Positions 47,934 through 60,380 of a stretch of DNA of 64,000 nt are shown piece after piece (the first letter of the stretch is position 1; each line of letters begins with the position of its first letter). The notes beneath the pieces are model-generated. The model saw only the letters and a program-made list of their open reading frames with translations, had not been told where the DNA came from and made no database searches. Where the stretch lies: contig NC_045150.1 of NCBI RefSeq assembly GCF_008831285.2, forward strand, positions 14,553,868 through 14,617,867, in the 5' to 3' direction. Both the position numbers and the translations under genes were made by a program. Source of the stretch: Nymphaea colorata. Taxonomy: Eukaryota; Streptophyta; Magnoliopsida; Nymphaeales; Nymphaeaceae.

Positions 47934-48410
47934 GCCCCTATCAACATTCACCCACTTAACGGTTGAGATAAAGAAAGTGTAAACTAATATTAGATGACGA
48001 AAGTACCTATCACTTTTTTCTTTTTAGTATTCTGTCGACCATTCATTATAATGAATCAAATAGTCGTTAACTTTGAAGACTCAAAGTCACCATTTAATTT
48101 TCTGCTATGTATATAAAAATATAAAAGAGGCATAGAATGATATGGCCAAAATGACCATAGCATACCTGCAAACCCTCAGCGCATGATCCTCTGCCCGATG
48201 AACTATCAGCATATGAGAGCCCGTAACATCATGGGGTGGAATGACGTCTGCATATATATGTATAGAGAGGAGCGTGTGGGAGAGAGATTTTCATTTTCAA
48301 CCACTTCAAGGTTCATGGTTTAAGGAGGTCAATTGATAGGTTTTGGAGCAGGGACTACCATGCCTTATTGCCTTACAAAGGCAACACTGATAAAAAATAA
48401 CCTCAAGAGA
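47701..48410 (+). repeat. Protease-upstream block, copy 3 side
   Basis: Direct repeat of ~56,030-56,600. Landmarks are AATGTTATCAGATGAGTAAAA near 47,733, GACAGGTTTTTAATTTTT near 47,842, a (TA)n at 47,900-47,930 and GGAGCAGGGACTACC near 48,340. The sequence that should follow (56,600 onward) is found only at ~49,920, after a ~1.5-kb interruption that contains repeat A. Confidence 0.6.
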
Positions 48411-48894
48411 AGTTGTTTAGGGCACTGGCAAAAATTGAGCAGGGAAATAAAGCTGCTACTATCTGGGAGGTTGTTCCATGTGAAGAATTGACAGAGTCTC
48501 ATGGGGAGGAGGAGGAAATTTGGTGCAGAAGGCAATAAATTGTAGATACATGGGGTGATAGAAATGCAAGTTGTTTTCAAGTTGTAGTTCAAATAGAAAT
48601 TATTTTTAATGATGATTAATTCTAACATTTAATTAAGAACTTTATTTTGATTTGCACGCTGGGAAGGCACAAAATGACAAGAAAATGTGGATGAAGCTGG
48701 ACTAGGGCTAGCTAGATGATAAAATCTTGAAGGGTCTGGTAATTAATAGCCATCATTTTCCTTCTTAATAAGACCATAAAAAATATGTTATCAATTAAAC
48801 ATTTTCATGATTTGGGTCAAATGACTCATAAATCCAGTGTTTCTTTGGCCAATGTTTGTCATGTGCCCGACCCAACTAGCATTCAATCGACCAT
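48411..48894. other. Anonymous sequence, part of the interruption
   Basis: No gene was recognised. Confidence 0.35.
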
Positions 48895-49930
48895 ATTTTT
48901 TGTGTTAAGACTGAACCAATTCAAAAAATACGTACACTCTATAGAGATCTTCCCTTGTGCCCAGTCAGCAAGAGGAGTATTTCATCCTACCTCTCAACAA
49001 GAGGGGTATTTCATCCCTAGAGCCAATTCTGTGTCAAGTGTCCCACAGTTGCAGGTTCATTGAAATTCAACAGAATCAGCCTCTGTGATGGTAAATCCTA
49101 AATAAAATGTTCTTATTTCATTGTCAGAAAATAAATAATGAATCATGACTAGCTTACACATATAATTGAGCAAGGTCATCTGTAGACTTAGATAATGTTT
49201 GTTATTTTGTTGGGTTAGGCATCTTCCCAGATAGAAAACATACTAGAAGCATCAAACAAAGTAGGGAATATATTTTATATATATATATATATGTATGAGT
49301 GTGTGTGTGTGTTGAAATTAGGCAGCTATTTCTGTGTTCGGATGGTTATTTTGCATTGTTAAAAACTGCCATGAAAGTTGGATTCCATAATTGAAAACCA
49401 TGGTCAAGCAATTGATCGTTGCAAATGCATCTTTTGTGATGTTTTTTATCGACACCAAACAAACAAATAACCATCCAGCTGTGGAGGTTCATCTTTGAAT
49501 CACTTGAATTTTCAGAAATGATCGCGCAAATCCGTTGTTAATCAGCTATTTTAATTACCCTTCAACAAGTTTAAAGTATGATGACATTCGTTTATTTTCC
49601 AGTCAACTTGTACAATAGATGGATCATATGAATATCCCATCAAAGGAAGTAGGATGGCCCAGCAAAGCAAAATTACTATGACCTTTCAAAAAATTGATTC
49701 CTCATGACATGAATAATTTCATGCTAGCCCGCCAACTTATGATCTCAACCCCTTCTTTAGTGGTGGAGCCAAGACTTTTTGGCTCAAGGGCACATGAGTC
49801 ACCGACCTGGGTCTGATGTGGGGACTATGATGTGACAGCAACTAGGTCCAGCATCATCTCAACAATACTGTTGCAGGGCAATGGTGCACAGCAACCAACA
49901 CTTTGCTTCAATACTTGCCTCCTTACAAAG
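48895..49930 (-). repeat. Repeat A with duplicated protease-upstream block
   Basis: Positions 48,895-49,400 are an inverted, near-complete copy of 1-520. Positions 49,265-49,930 match 28,765-29,425 directly. A MITE-like piece sits near 49,755. Confidence 0.6.
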
Positions 49931-50368
49931 GCAACACTGATAAAAAAAAAAATTTTAATACCACTAGGACAATCTCTTCTTCCGACGTATTCAGCAGTTA
50001 TTGTGGTCACCTTAGGTAATATGTTAAAGTGTCTGCGTCCTTCCTTCAAATATTTGTGTTTGAGAATCTTCAAATGTTTGTGACTGAAAACTCTTCAACA
50101 CTAATATTCAGATCTTGATTGTGAAGAGTCAAATGAAAAGACACACAAAAAAAAAATTGTGGAAGTCCAAGAAGCCACTTTGAGATTTACCAAAGCTTAA
50201 CCATTGGAAGATGCTACTAACTTTTCTCCATTGTGATCGGCCACATGTTTCTTTTCTCCACAATTTCAAAATCCAAATCCTTCCCTTCGTCAGCGCGACC
50301 TTAACTATGACTTCCATTATAAATATCAACACATTTCTTCTTAATACAGCGACCATTTAGCCCTCACC
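49931..50368 (+). promoter_or_regulatory. Promoter region of protease copy 3
   Basis: Homologous to 56,605-57,040 and, inverted, to 18,307-18,650. The TATA-like element ATTATAAATATC is near 50,317, ~50 bp before the ATG at 50,369, and its position is conserved in copy 4. A leader of ~20-25 bases would result if transcription starts at the usual distance. Confidence 0.5.
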
Positions 50369-51706
50369 ATGGCTGCCTTCTTCTCCTCCTTACCATTCCG
50401 CCTCCTCCTCCAGCTGCTCCTGCTTGCAATACTGCCTAACCTTACCACCATATTCGCTTCCAAACCTTTCGGCTTTTCTATAGACCTCATTCATTGAGAC
50501 TCATCTCTGTCACCTCTCTATGACCCTTTATCCACTCTAGCTCTACGAGCGAAGCAGGCGGTTCTGTCCTTCCGCTGCAATGCTTCACGGTTTGCCAATA
50601 CCAACAGCATGATCTCCAGCCCAGTGATGCCAGGCTTCGGCTAGTATCTCATGAAACTCTCACTTGGTACACCATCCCACCTCTACTGGGCCACTCTCGT
50701 CACTGTTAGCGACCTCATATGGACGATGTGCCGTCCTTGTGACTCCTGCTCCGGCCAAACATCAATGTTTGATCCACTTCAGTCATCCACCTACAAGAGC
50801 CAGACCTGTTCTGCCAGCTCTTGCATGGAACTGCCCATTCATGGTTGCACTATCAACCAACTTTGCGGATTCATATATTCCTATGAAGACAAATCCTTCG
50901 TAGAAGTGATACTGGCCTCGGAAACGCTCTTGTTGGACAATGGTGCTGGCACCGTCAAGCTTTCAGAAATTGTCTCTGGTTGTGTTCATCAGGATGGCCC
51001 TCCTAATCCCTCCTTGCTTGAAGTTCCTGACCTTGTTGGCCTTGGAGGTGGTCCTCTCTCACTTGTAAATCAGATTGGCTCTTCTATTGATGATAAATTT
51101 GCCTACTGTCTTCCTCCCAATAGCAATGAAATCACGTCAGACAGCTCAAATCCTGTAAGGACGCAGAGTTTTCAGGCCAGGAAGGGGTTCAAGAAATGCC
51201 GATGGCACCAGGTGGTCCTCAAGGCACGTGTTATGTGCTCAACCTAATTGACATAAGCATCGGAAACAACAGACTCAACATACAATTTGGTGGTGCACAG
51301 ATGACTGCATTGTTGGGAGATGCCAGATCGATCATTATAGACTCGGGTACCACACTGACTTATCTTGCAAAAGATGTGTACGATCAAGTCGCAAATGCAG
51401 TGGCTAACGTCATAAACCATGAATGCTTCTATCCAGCTAAACAGGATTATCTGTGTCACCATGTAGAGAATAAAGGTGATCCATATGAAGGGTTGCCGGA
51501 GATGACCTTTCATTTCACCAATGCAGACTGGAAGCTGCCACCTTCAAATATCTTTAGGATGGTTGAAAGTGTAATCGCCTGCTTTAGCCATTAAAGACGG
51601 AGAGGTGCCCATCTTCGGGAATGTTGTGCAGCCGAACATGCATGTGAAGTAAGATTTGGGGAAGAGGCTGCTTTCTCTTGCACCAGCTGAATGTACCCAA
51701 GGCTAA
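50369..51706 (+). pseudogene. CDR1/nepenthesin-type aspartic protease, copy 3
   Basis: A full-length but dead copy of ~445 codons in one exon. The signal peptide is intact in sequence (MAAFFSSLPFRLLLQLLLLA). The propeptide motif has TGA at 50,495-50,497 (SIDLIH*DSSLSPLYD). TAG follows at 50,642-50,644, just before YLMKLSLGTPS. The first catalytic motif DTGSDLIW has become VTVSDLIW, so the aspartate is lost. The nepenthesin cysteine insertion (MCRPCDSCSGQTSMFDP) is kept. A frameshift lies near 51,185, after which the second motif IIIDSGTTLTYLAKDVYDQ is present (~51,330-51,390). A one-base insertion near 51,580 gives an early stop, and a TAA falls in the C-terminal VK*DLG. It ends in ECTQG. Promoter and 3' flank are retained. 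Confidence 0.9.
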
Positions 51707-51707
51707 T

Positions 51708-51757
<50 letters not shown>

Positions 51758-52260
51758 TATAGTTTCTATTGTGATGATCTCTGTATTGGTCTACTATTGG
51801 CAGATTTGGACACTGCTTAATTGTGTTTATGTCAAAGGAAGATCTGAGTGTCATGTAGTCGATGGTGTTAGTTTTCCATGTACAATAAATGTATGTGTTT
51901 CTTTTTAAGGATGTTTTCCCCTCCGTTTAAGCTTTAAGGTTAAGTTATATATGTCTACATGGCAATTATGAATATTATCTAGGCTTTGACAGTCGCTGAT
52001 ACTCACAATTCTGTTGCTAATAGGTAATCGTGACAGCTAAAACTCCACCACTACAAGTCCCCTTGCCTACACTATTACGGATGAAATGGCCATGGTGTGT
52101 TGGTTGAATTTGTTGCGACATAAGCTGGTTTAGGTAAGTATAATGGCCACGGAATGTGCCAACACTTTGACATGAAATTTTGTGACGCATAACACAATGT
52201 GCTCTTTGACTGTTGTATCTGCCACTTAACTACACAATGTCTACGGTTTGTGTCGTTATT
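51707..52260 (+). repeat. 3' flank of protease copy 3
   Basis: (TA)n at 51,710-51,760, then ~450 bp homologous to the flank of copy 2 (37,826-38,280). No other feature was seen. Confidence 0.55.
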
Positions 52261-54189
52261 TCGTTAAAATTTTAACGCTGATATGCTGTGCGATGCTACA
52301 TCTCTTGAAGTTAAACACGAAACCATCCAAGAACATACTTTCATATGGCGAGACTCACATTTATTTACTTGCTATAGACAAAAGCTGCTCATGAATTCTT
52401 AGCATCATAACGACTGTGTAGTTTCAAGAAAGCAAGAAAGCCAAAAAATTCCTTTAAAAGTAGGGTTGTTCCATCTTGCGTGAAAATTCCATCACTCTAT
52501 AAGAAAAGCCATTCAATTTGACTTGTTATAAATATACAGATAGTTAAATGATCAATTTATTATATGTTTCCCAATAACTTATTAATTTAAAAAATGATTA
52601 ATTTCATATATGTTTTCTTAAGATCATATCTGTAAGGTTAAATCGAAAAAAATACATTGTAATCATTGCAATCTGGTTTTCATTATGTATATCGAAAGAT
52701 GACAGAAGTATAAAATCAAACGAATGTGCTGCATATAATACTGCGGATGACAAAACATGTATAAATCAAACATTGTATTCGTCGTAAACATTATGTTGCC
52801 ATGGCATCAGCCGCAACCATTGTGATGACATGCTTTCTTACACCAAACATGTCAGACCAAAACTAAAAAAAAGAAAAAAAAAAGGAAAAGAAAAGAAAAT
52901 TTAAGGGGTAGGTACATCACGTGCCCAATTAATAATTTTCAATAATACTTGGATGACGGATTGCAGACAAAGATTATCCAGGTGAGGCCAGAGTTGACTC
53001 AAACTAAGTTGAAACTTGGGGCATATGAATCTCTAAATAATGTAAAAAATAAGATTATTCTGGTCAACTTGATATTAAAGATACAATTATTTTTTAAAAG
53101 TTTTAATATTATTTTGAGAAGTACATAAAGCAAGTTGTAACCAGCAGACGGCGAATTTCAGGAATATACCAACATTAATATTTCGGGAATTTGCTTGTGA
53201 AATATCATGACGTGACATTATATTTGTCCAAACCACATTGCGTAATGGAATTATTGGAATTCAGTGCAAGCGAATGACAATAGATCTTCTTTGTCAGTTA
53301 TGTAACTGAATCCGATTGACTTAATAGTCTGGTTTGGTGACCGAAATAAGATCCAATTAATAGTAGTAGGATTCTCAGATTTTTAAATAGCATAGAGAGT
53401 TGCGATATATATATAGAGAGAGAGAGAGAGAAAGATAAAGAGAATTGAAACGAATCAGCTACCGATATGGTCATACATTCTTTTTTTTTTTTTTTATGTT
53501 GCTAAAAACTTTCATAAAAGATACATTTTGCTGTTAAAGTATGTGGTCAAGCAATTGTCACTCACAAATATATCATCTGACCATATAAGTGGTTAGGTGT
53601 TTTATGTATAGAAAGATTGAATGGTGATCTAGTTGTCTGAGTCACTCAGCCATCTAACCATGACCATCTGATTTAACATAGCAGATGACTAAGATAAAAA
53701 CAAAGAGAAAACAAAAATAGACATTTTCGTCGTCTAAGTTTTTATATTTTCTCCATGTTTTTTTGTTAACCCTCCAATATCTGCACTAGATGGATGCCAG
53801 CTTTGGTTAAATGGCTGGGTAACTTTATAGTGAGAGTCACCATTCGACCATTTTTATACATGTATTTTTCCTGAAACTATGGAGCATTGAAATGAAATGA
53901 AGAGATGAAATTATACGTAGATTGGTCTATTAATTATATGCAGATTGGTCTATTAAGATGCGAGTCGAATTTGTATTCCTTTAATATGGTTGATGATATT
54001 CCTTCATAAAAAATTTTGCAGATTAAAGCTTGTTAACTGCAGGTTGCTCTATATATGATCATGACTAATTTTTTCACATATTTCCACAAGTACTGCACTT
54101 GCACCAACTGCTTTTATTTAACTAGTCATCTCCAAGACACAGTTAAACGATAAGAGTTGCTACTCCGTCATTTCACTTTTCCAGCCTAA
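52261..54189. other. Anonymous AT-rich sequence
   Basis: No gene was recognised. There is an A-rich tract near 52,865 and a (GA)n at 53,414-53,432. Short stretches near 53,600-53,700 resemble the text around 25,620-25,700 and 48,040 (ATCTAACCATGACCATC-like), so they may be remnants of the TA-rich repeat. Confidence 0.35.
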
Positions 54190-54391
54190 GGTTCTGTTTG
54201 ATAGCCTCAGATCTTAGATTCAAAGCTGCATAAAAAGGTATGTTTTGGGAGATCCTTAGTTTCGGTAACATAGATTTTAAATCCTTGCTACATGTCAACA
54301 ACTATGGATTTCAAGTCAGATTAGTGGAGGGGGTTAGGTGGTTTGATCATAAATCCATAGATTTGAGATCCTAGATGAAACAAACACAACC
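54190..54391. mobile_element. 202-bp Tourist-like MITE
   Basis: It begins GGTTCTGTTTG and ends CAAACACAACC, an 11-bp inverted repeat with one mismatch, and is flanked on both sides by TAA (54,187-54,189 and 54,392-54,394). A 3-bp TAA target duplication with such ends fits PIF/Harbinger (Tourist) MITEs. A related element may lie at 13,597-13,774. Non-coding. Confidence 0.65.
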
Positions 54392-55279
54392 TAAACTAAT
54401 TTATAACTAAACGACCCAGAAATTCTGAGACTTTTGTGTGTCGACGAAATGCACTTATACATCAACAGGAACTGATGATTCAAGCAAGAAATTTTAGGTG
54501 ATGTTATATATCCAGCCTTTGGTGCATTTACTTTTGGATTGGACTGTAGCAGGAAATGTTAAATATCTACCATACTAGGCACAGTTTTACAAATTAAAGA
54601 TCAGGAAATTGTGGTCCAACCAAGAGAACTGTAATATTTTTTTTAACTTACTAAAAATGCAAAAAAAAAGGAAAGAGAAAAAGAAGGCCAGCAATCAAAA
54701 AAAGAAAGACGAAAGTTGACCAGAGCAAAACAGGTAAAATAAGAAAAAGAAGACGGTCTATTTGCTTTATAATGCCAGCATGTGGCAAAGTCTCTTGACA
54801 CATGTCCGATTTCTTCATTTCATGTAAGAAAAAAAGCATACCTTATGGTTTGATGTAAACAGGGATATTAACAAATAGAAAGACACACACGTGTGTACAA
54901 TGAGCGAGAAAAGAAATACAAAGAGAAAAACAATTGGATTAGCCAGTCTCTTTTAAACTTACTTTTCGATCTCATCATTTTCCCATCATTATGTCACCAA
55001 CCTTTTCTCTTTCTTCTCTTCTCTTTTTTCCTTCTCTGCAACCAACCTTTTTCCACTTTAAAGTTGGTGCACATCAAAGGGGAGATGAGAGTCTCAAAGT
55101 AATAGTAGCTTTAACTTATTTCATGTAACTGTAAGACCACAAATATGCAATACAAAAAGCAATTGATGGCACAAATTTAGCACTACCAAGTTGAGTAAGA
55201 ATCTCACAGCTGAACAGAGAACATCTTTATTTACTACAGACTGCTCTCTCTTCCTCTCCCTCTCTCTCTTTCTCCCCCC

Positions 55280-55322
<43 letters not shown>

Positions 55323-55614
55323 CCAATGAGCATTACTAAATAGCTGATTGTCTTCCACATGGTGCTTATTCATCAACAGCGATCGAAGTGCATTTTAATG
55401 TGCTAAAAAGGAGACAAAGAAGGCATTATTTTGGTAAGCAGATCTGCATCTACTGTACATATCACATAGCTCTTGATGTAATTCCATATTCACACAGTTT
55501 CCTGCATCAAGTAAAATAATAAAATAGCAAGTACCGTGCAATTTGTCGACAAAAAACAAAAAGATAAGTATGAAGGAGCTCACATCCTCTTTCAGTGGAA
55601 GCAATAGACCATTT
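54392..55614. other. Anonymous sequence
   Basis: No gene was recognised. A (CT)n then (TA)n tract lies at ~55,245-55,323. Confidence 0.35.
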
Positions 55615-55870
55615 TAGATGTCTACAAGCTATTATAGGTAACCTGGCCTGAGAGAATGGCTATCAGCTAACAACAACCAAAAGGTCGACTGCTCTTTTCA
55701 AGGACAAAGAGTTCAAACATATAAAGAGAAAGAGTCCAAGATTATGCTCAAGATTTATTCGGCTGAGTTTTCATTCTTTTAGCCTAGCAGAGGGCTTGCC
55801 ACCACCCAAAATTTGTCGATTAATAATATTTATGGGCCATGCATGTGAAAGCAAGTTCAACCTCAAACCA
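55615..55870 (-). repeat. Dispersed repeat shared with 11,570-11,800
   Basis: Reverse complement of the stretch just 3' of the second copia fragment. Shared text includes AGCAGAGGG near 55,787 and AATAATATTTATGGG near 55,822. It may be the end of an LTR or the 3' region of that element. Confidence 0.5.
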
Positions 55871-56029
55871 AACATGGAATGTTTTACATTCTTGAGAGTG
55901 GAAAAAAAAAAACTCAATGCATGAGTTTGTTAATATACAATATTATTAGTGGTCAGGTAATGCCTGCCAATCACTGCTACCATGGAAAAAAGCTACTGAT
56001 ACTCTTAAACGTTCTTTTATATATGTAAT
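55871..56029. other. Anonymous sequence
   Basis: No feature was seen. Confidence 0.3.
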
Positions 56030-56185
56030 TCAAATATGTAAGATAATGTTATCAGATGAGTAAAACGAGAAACTTAGAAGTTTGATAAATAATGGCCAAA
56101 GCATCGTGAACTATTGCTGCAAGATAAATAGTCGACACTTTTTCAATGACAGGTTTTTAATTTTTGATGACCAGTCAACATCCAG

Positions 56186-56248
<63 letters not shown>

Positions 56249-56604
56249 TCTTACTTATAAAGATCATTAAATCAATCGTGATGGATGGTTGAGAAATAAA
56301 TAAGTAAAAAAAAGATATAAACTAATCATATATAAGAAAAATACTCGTCACATTTTTCTTTTTATTTTTCTCTCATTCATTCATTATAGTGAATCGATCG
56401 GCCCTCATGAGTGAGCGGAGTAACTTTGAATAATCAGATGAAATATCAGCGGGTGAAAGCCCATAATATCTAAGGGTAGAAAGACATCTATGTATATGTG
56501 TAGAGAGAGAATGGGACAGAGATTTTCACTTCAAGCTTGATGGTTTAAGCTGGTCAATGGATGGGTTTTGGAGCAGGGACTACCGTGCCTTACAAGGGCA
56601 ACAC
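56030..56604 (+). repeat. Protease-upstream block, copy 4 side
   Basis: Direct repeat of 47,701-48,410. It contains (TA)n(TG)n at 56,184-56,248. Here the block runs straight into the protease promoter, so this is the uninterrupted arrangement. Confidence 0.6.
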
Positions 56605-57040
56605 AAATGACAAAAACTTCAAACAATCTCTTCTTGCAACGTATTCACCGGTTATTGCCATCACCATTGATAATACATTAATGTGTTTGTCCTTCAAATA
56701 TTTGTGAAGGACAGTCTTCCAATATTTGTGATCCAAAGTTTTCAAGACTAATATTCAGATCTTGATTTGACTGAGTCCAATGAAAAGACAGAAAAAGAAA
56801 TTGTGGAAGTCCAACCAACCACTACGAGCTTTGCTTAAGTGTAACATGCTACCAACTTTTCTCCATTGTGATGGTTACTGATTACACCAACGAATATGTT
56901 ACTTAGTTTGATCACATGTTTATTTTCTCCACAATTTCCAAATCCACGTCCCCAACTAAATCAGCAGTGACCTTAACTATAACTTCCATTATAAATATCT
57001 ACGCAATTCTCCTTAATACGGCAACCTTTTAGTGCTCACC
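56605..57040 (+). promoter_or_regulatory. Promoter region of protease copy 4
   Basis: Homologous to 49,931-50,368. The TATA-like ATTATAAATATC lies near 56,988, ~50 bp before the ATG at 57,041. Confidence 0.5.
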
Positions 57041-57622
57041 ATGGCTGCCTTCTCCTCAGCATCCCGCCTTCTCCTCCAGCTGCTCCTACTTGCAGTGCTC
57101 CCTAGCCCTACCAGCATATTTTCTTCCAAACCTCTTGGCTTCTCCATAGACATCATTCATCGAGACTCATCACTCTCTCCTCTCTATGACCTTTCATTCA
57201 CTCTAGCCCAACGAGCCAAACAGTTCGCTTTGCGCTCCATGTTGCACTGCCGCCGCATCGCTTCACTATTTGCCAAAACCACCAGCATGATCTCTAGCCC
57301 CGTGATGCCTAGCTCCGGTGAGTATCTCATGAAACTCTCACTTGGTACACCATCCCGCCTCTACTGGGCCACCCTCGACACTGGTAGCGACCTCATATGG
57401 ACGACATGCTGCCCCTGTGACTCCTACTCCAGCCAAACATCAATGTTTGATCCATTTCAGTCGTCTACCTACAAGAGCCAAAGCTGATTCACAGCTCTTC
57501 CATGAAGTGCCCCACGATGGTTTTACTATCAACCAACTTTGTGGATTCAGATATTCCTATGGAGACAAGTCCTTCATAGAAGGCATACTTGCCACCGAGA
57601 CACTTGTTTGACGATGGTGCCA
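57041..57622 (+). pseudogene. CDR1/nepenthesin-type aspartic protease, copy 4 (truncated)
   Basis: This copy has the best-preserved N-terminus. The start is chosen at 57,041 (MAAFSSASRLLLQLLLLAVL) because copies 1 and 3 start there. The three extra upstream residues (MLT) are not supported by the other copies. In order there is a signal peptide (about residues 1-25) and the propeptide GFSIDIIHRDSSLSPLYD. The first active site is intact as DTGSDLIW (~57,378-57,402), and the cysteine-rich CCPCDSYSSQTSMFDP follows. A frameshift then gives TGA at 57,485-57,487. Homology continues in another frame (INQLCGFRYSYGDKSFIEGI) to ~57,622, then stops abruptly. The second catalytic domain is missing, so no active enzyme could form. 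Confidence 0.9.
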
Positions 57623-57899
57623 TCCTAAAGATTATAAAGAGGTTAGATTGAATGTTAGACATTTTATATGGAAGTAACTTGCATATGTCATTGCATATTT
57701 GAAAGTATTACAGAATAAAGACACATGGTATATTAGAGTACAATGACGACAAAATGACAAAATAATGACTAGATGACAAAATGATAGTAGATTTGTTGAT
57801 TCAGATTGATGGTGAACAGGCCTATTGCTCTTGACGAAAGATACATGCTTGAATCCTTCTTCGACAGCCACTTTTTCATAACTTTGACATCCTAGGGCT
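57623..57899. other. Anonymous sequence at the truncation point of copy 4
   Basis: No feature was seen. Confidence 0.3.
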
Positions 57900-58400
57900 T
57901 GAGTGCCTCATTGTCTTGTCAAGGTAATCGACTCCAAGTTTTCATTTTCATGTTTGCCAAGGCCAGTGAATGGCTGATAGTCATAACATATGAGTAAATC
58001 CAATCCTTTCTCATTCTGGCTAAAATTTTTGAATAATGAATGACTTCTATAACTTGTTTCAAGCATGGTAGCTTTTTTCACCCACATTTGTTTTTTTGTC
58101 TTCTGAATAGCCAATTTGCTAACACCTTGGGATATTTTTTCTACTTTGCATACTCGAATACTAAGTACCTTAATTGTATGTATTGGTACTAGAATCAGTG
58201 GATGCACAAAATGATTTTGCCTGTCCTTATAGTATTCATGTTGTGAGTCCACTTGATGCACTGATGTAGAGTATAAGGAACCGCATTGGTAATATGGATC
58301 CATGGTCTGCCAAGCAACAGATTTAATGAGAGTTTTATATCCACCGCACCAAATAAAACCTGATTATACATCTCGGAGATACTAAGTACCTCATTCAATT
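57900..58400 (-). mobile_element. Ty3/gypsy fragment (protease-region neighbourhood)
   Basis: The minus-strand frame at 58,398-58,195 contains DIKLSLNLLLGRPWIHITNA and, close after, VPYTLHQCIKW. This matches the plant gypsy segment LLGRPWIH...AVPSTLHQ that follows the retroviral-type protease. The next frame (58,303-57,908) overlaps it and ends with a GLGK motif like the G-patch-like text seen in these polyproteins. No reverse transcriptase or LTR is present, so this is a short relic next to the satellite. Confidence 0.7.
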
Positions 58401-58498
58401 AACTATAAGTTTTATATCCATGTTGTGAGTCTACTTTGCATACTCGAATACTAAGTACCTCATTCGATTAACTATAAGTATTAAATGAATGTATTAAA

Positions 58499-59646
58499 TC
58501 TCATTCATATTTGTATGACCTCGTGATTTCAATCTCTTAAATCTTCAAATATGGATGTAACAACAAGTTAAACTTATCGGCATAACTATAAAGGATTCAA
58601 TGAATGGCGTAAGTCTCATTTGTATTCATACAAACTTGTTATCTCAATCCCATAAACATTCAATATAAACGTAGCAACAAGTTCAACTCATTGGATTTAC
58701 TATAAGGGATGAAATGAATGACTAAAATCAGATTCGTATTCACACGAGCTTGTGATTTCAGTCTATTATATCATTGAATATAAATGCAATAAGAAGTTCA
58801 ACTCATTGCATTAACTATAATAGAGTAAATGGATGAGTTCAACTCTATTTGTATTCATACGAACTTGTGATTTCAGTCCTATAAATCATTCATTACAAAT
58901 TATAACAAGTTGAATAAATCATTCAATATAAATTATAACAAGTTGAACACATATTGATTAACAATGACGGATTAAATGATTGGCAGAAATTATATTCGTT
59001 TTCAAACAAAGTTGTGATTTCAATCTCCTAAATTGATAAATATAAATGTAACAACATGTTGAACTCATTGGATCAACTATGATGGAGAAAATGAATGTCT
59101 TATATCTCATTCGTAGTTACACAAACTTGTGATTTCAATTACTTAAATTATTTAATATAAATATAATAACAAGTTTAATTCATTGGATTCACTGTAATGA
59201 ATCAAATGAATGGCTTAAATCTCATTCGTATTCATAAAACTTACGATTTGAATCCCTTAGTTATTTCAATATCGATATAAAAACAAGTTACACACTAGAT
59301 CAAATATAGGAGATCAAATGAATGGCTGAAATTTCATTCATATTCATATAAAATTGTAATTTCAATCCCTGAAATCAATCAACAGAAACATAACGACAAG
59401 TTTGACTCATTCGCTTAATGATAATGGATCAGATGAATGTTTTGGACCTCATTTTAATTCTTACAAACTAGTGACTTCAATCCCTTATGTTATTGAATGT
59501 AGATGAAACAACAAGTTATACTCGTTCAATTAACTATAAGTATCAAATGAATGTATTAAATCTCATTCATGTTTGTATGAAATTTTTTCAGATATAGATG
59601 TAGCAAGAAGTTGAACTCATTGGCATAACTATAAGGGATTCAAAGA
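58499..59646 (+). repeat. First copy of a ~4.36-kb higher-order unit (start)
   Basis: Positions 58,499-59,646 match 62,861-64,000 monomer by monomer, far more closely than neighbouring monomers match each other. The offset is 4,362 at the start and 4,354 at the end because of small deletions in each copy (one copy lacks ~26 bp near 63,705, the other ~20 bp near 59,585). The higher-order unit would contain about 38 monomers. Confidence 0.8.
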
Positions 59647-60380
59647 ATGGCGTAACTCTCACTCATGTTCATACAAACTTGTTAACTCAATCCCGTAATC
59701 ATTTAATATAAATGTAACAACATGTTGACTCATGGATTAACTATATGGGATCAAATCAATGACTTAAATCAGATTGGCATGCATACGTACTTGTGATTTC
59801 AATTTATTAAATCAGTCAATATAAATGCAACAAAATGTTAAACTTATTCGATTAACTGCAAGTGACCAAATGAAGAGCTTAAATCTCATTCGTATTCGTA
59901 CAAACTAATGATTTCAGTCTCTTAAATCATTAAATATAAATGTAACAACATATTTAACTCGTTCGATTAACTATAAGTGATGAAATTAATGGCTTAAATC
60001 CCATTCGTATTCACATGAACGTTTGATGTCCATTCCTTAAATCATTCAAGATAGTTTTAGGAGCAATTGAAACACATTTGATTAACTATAAGGGATCAAA
60101 TGAAAAACTCAAATCCTATTTGTGTTCATATGAACTTGTGATTTCAATCCTTAAAATCATTCAGTATTTATATAAAAACTGGTTAAACAAATATGATTAA
60201 TTAATTACGATTGTATAATTGTTCAAATTAATGGCTGAAATCCCATTCGAATTCATAGAACTTGTGATTTCAATCCTTTAATTCATTCAATATCGATATA
60301 AAAGCAAGTTAAACACACTCAATGAACTATAGGAGATCAAATGAATGACAGAAATTTCATTCATATTCATACGAAATTGT

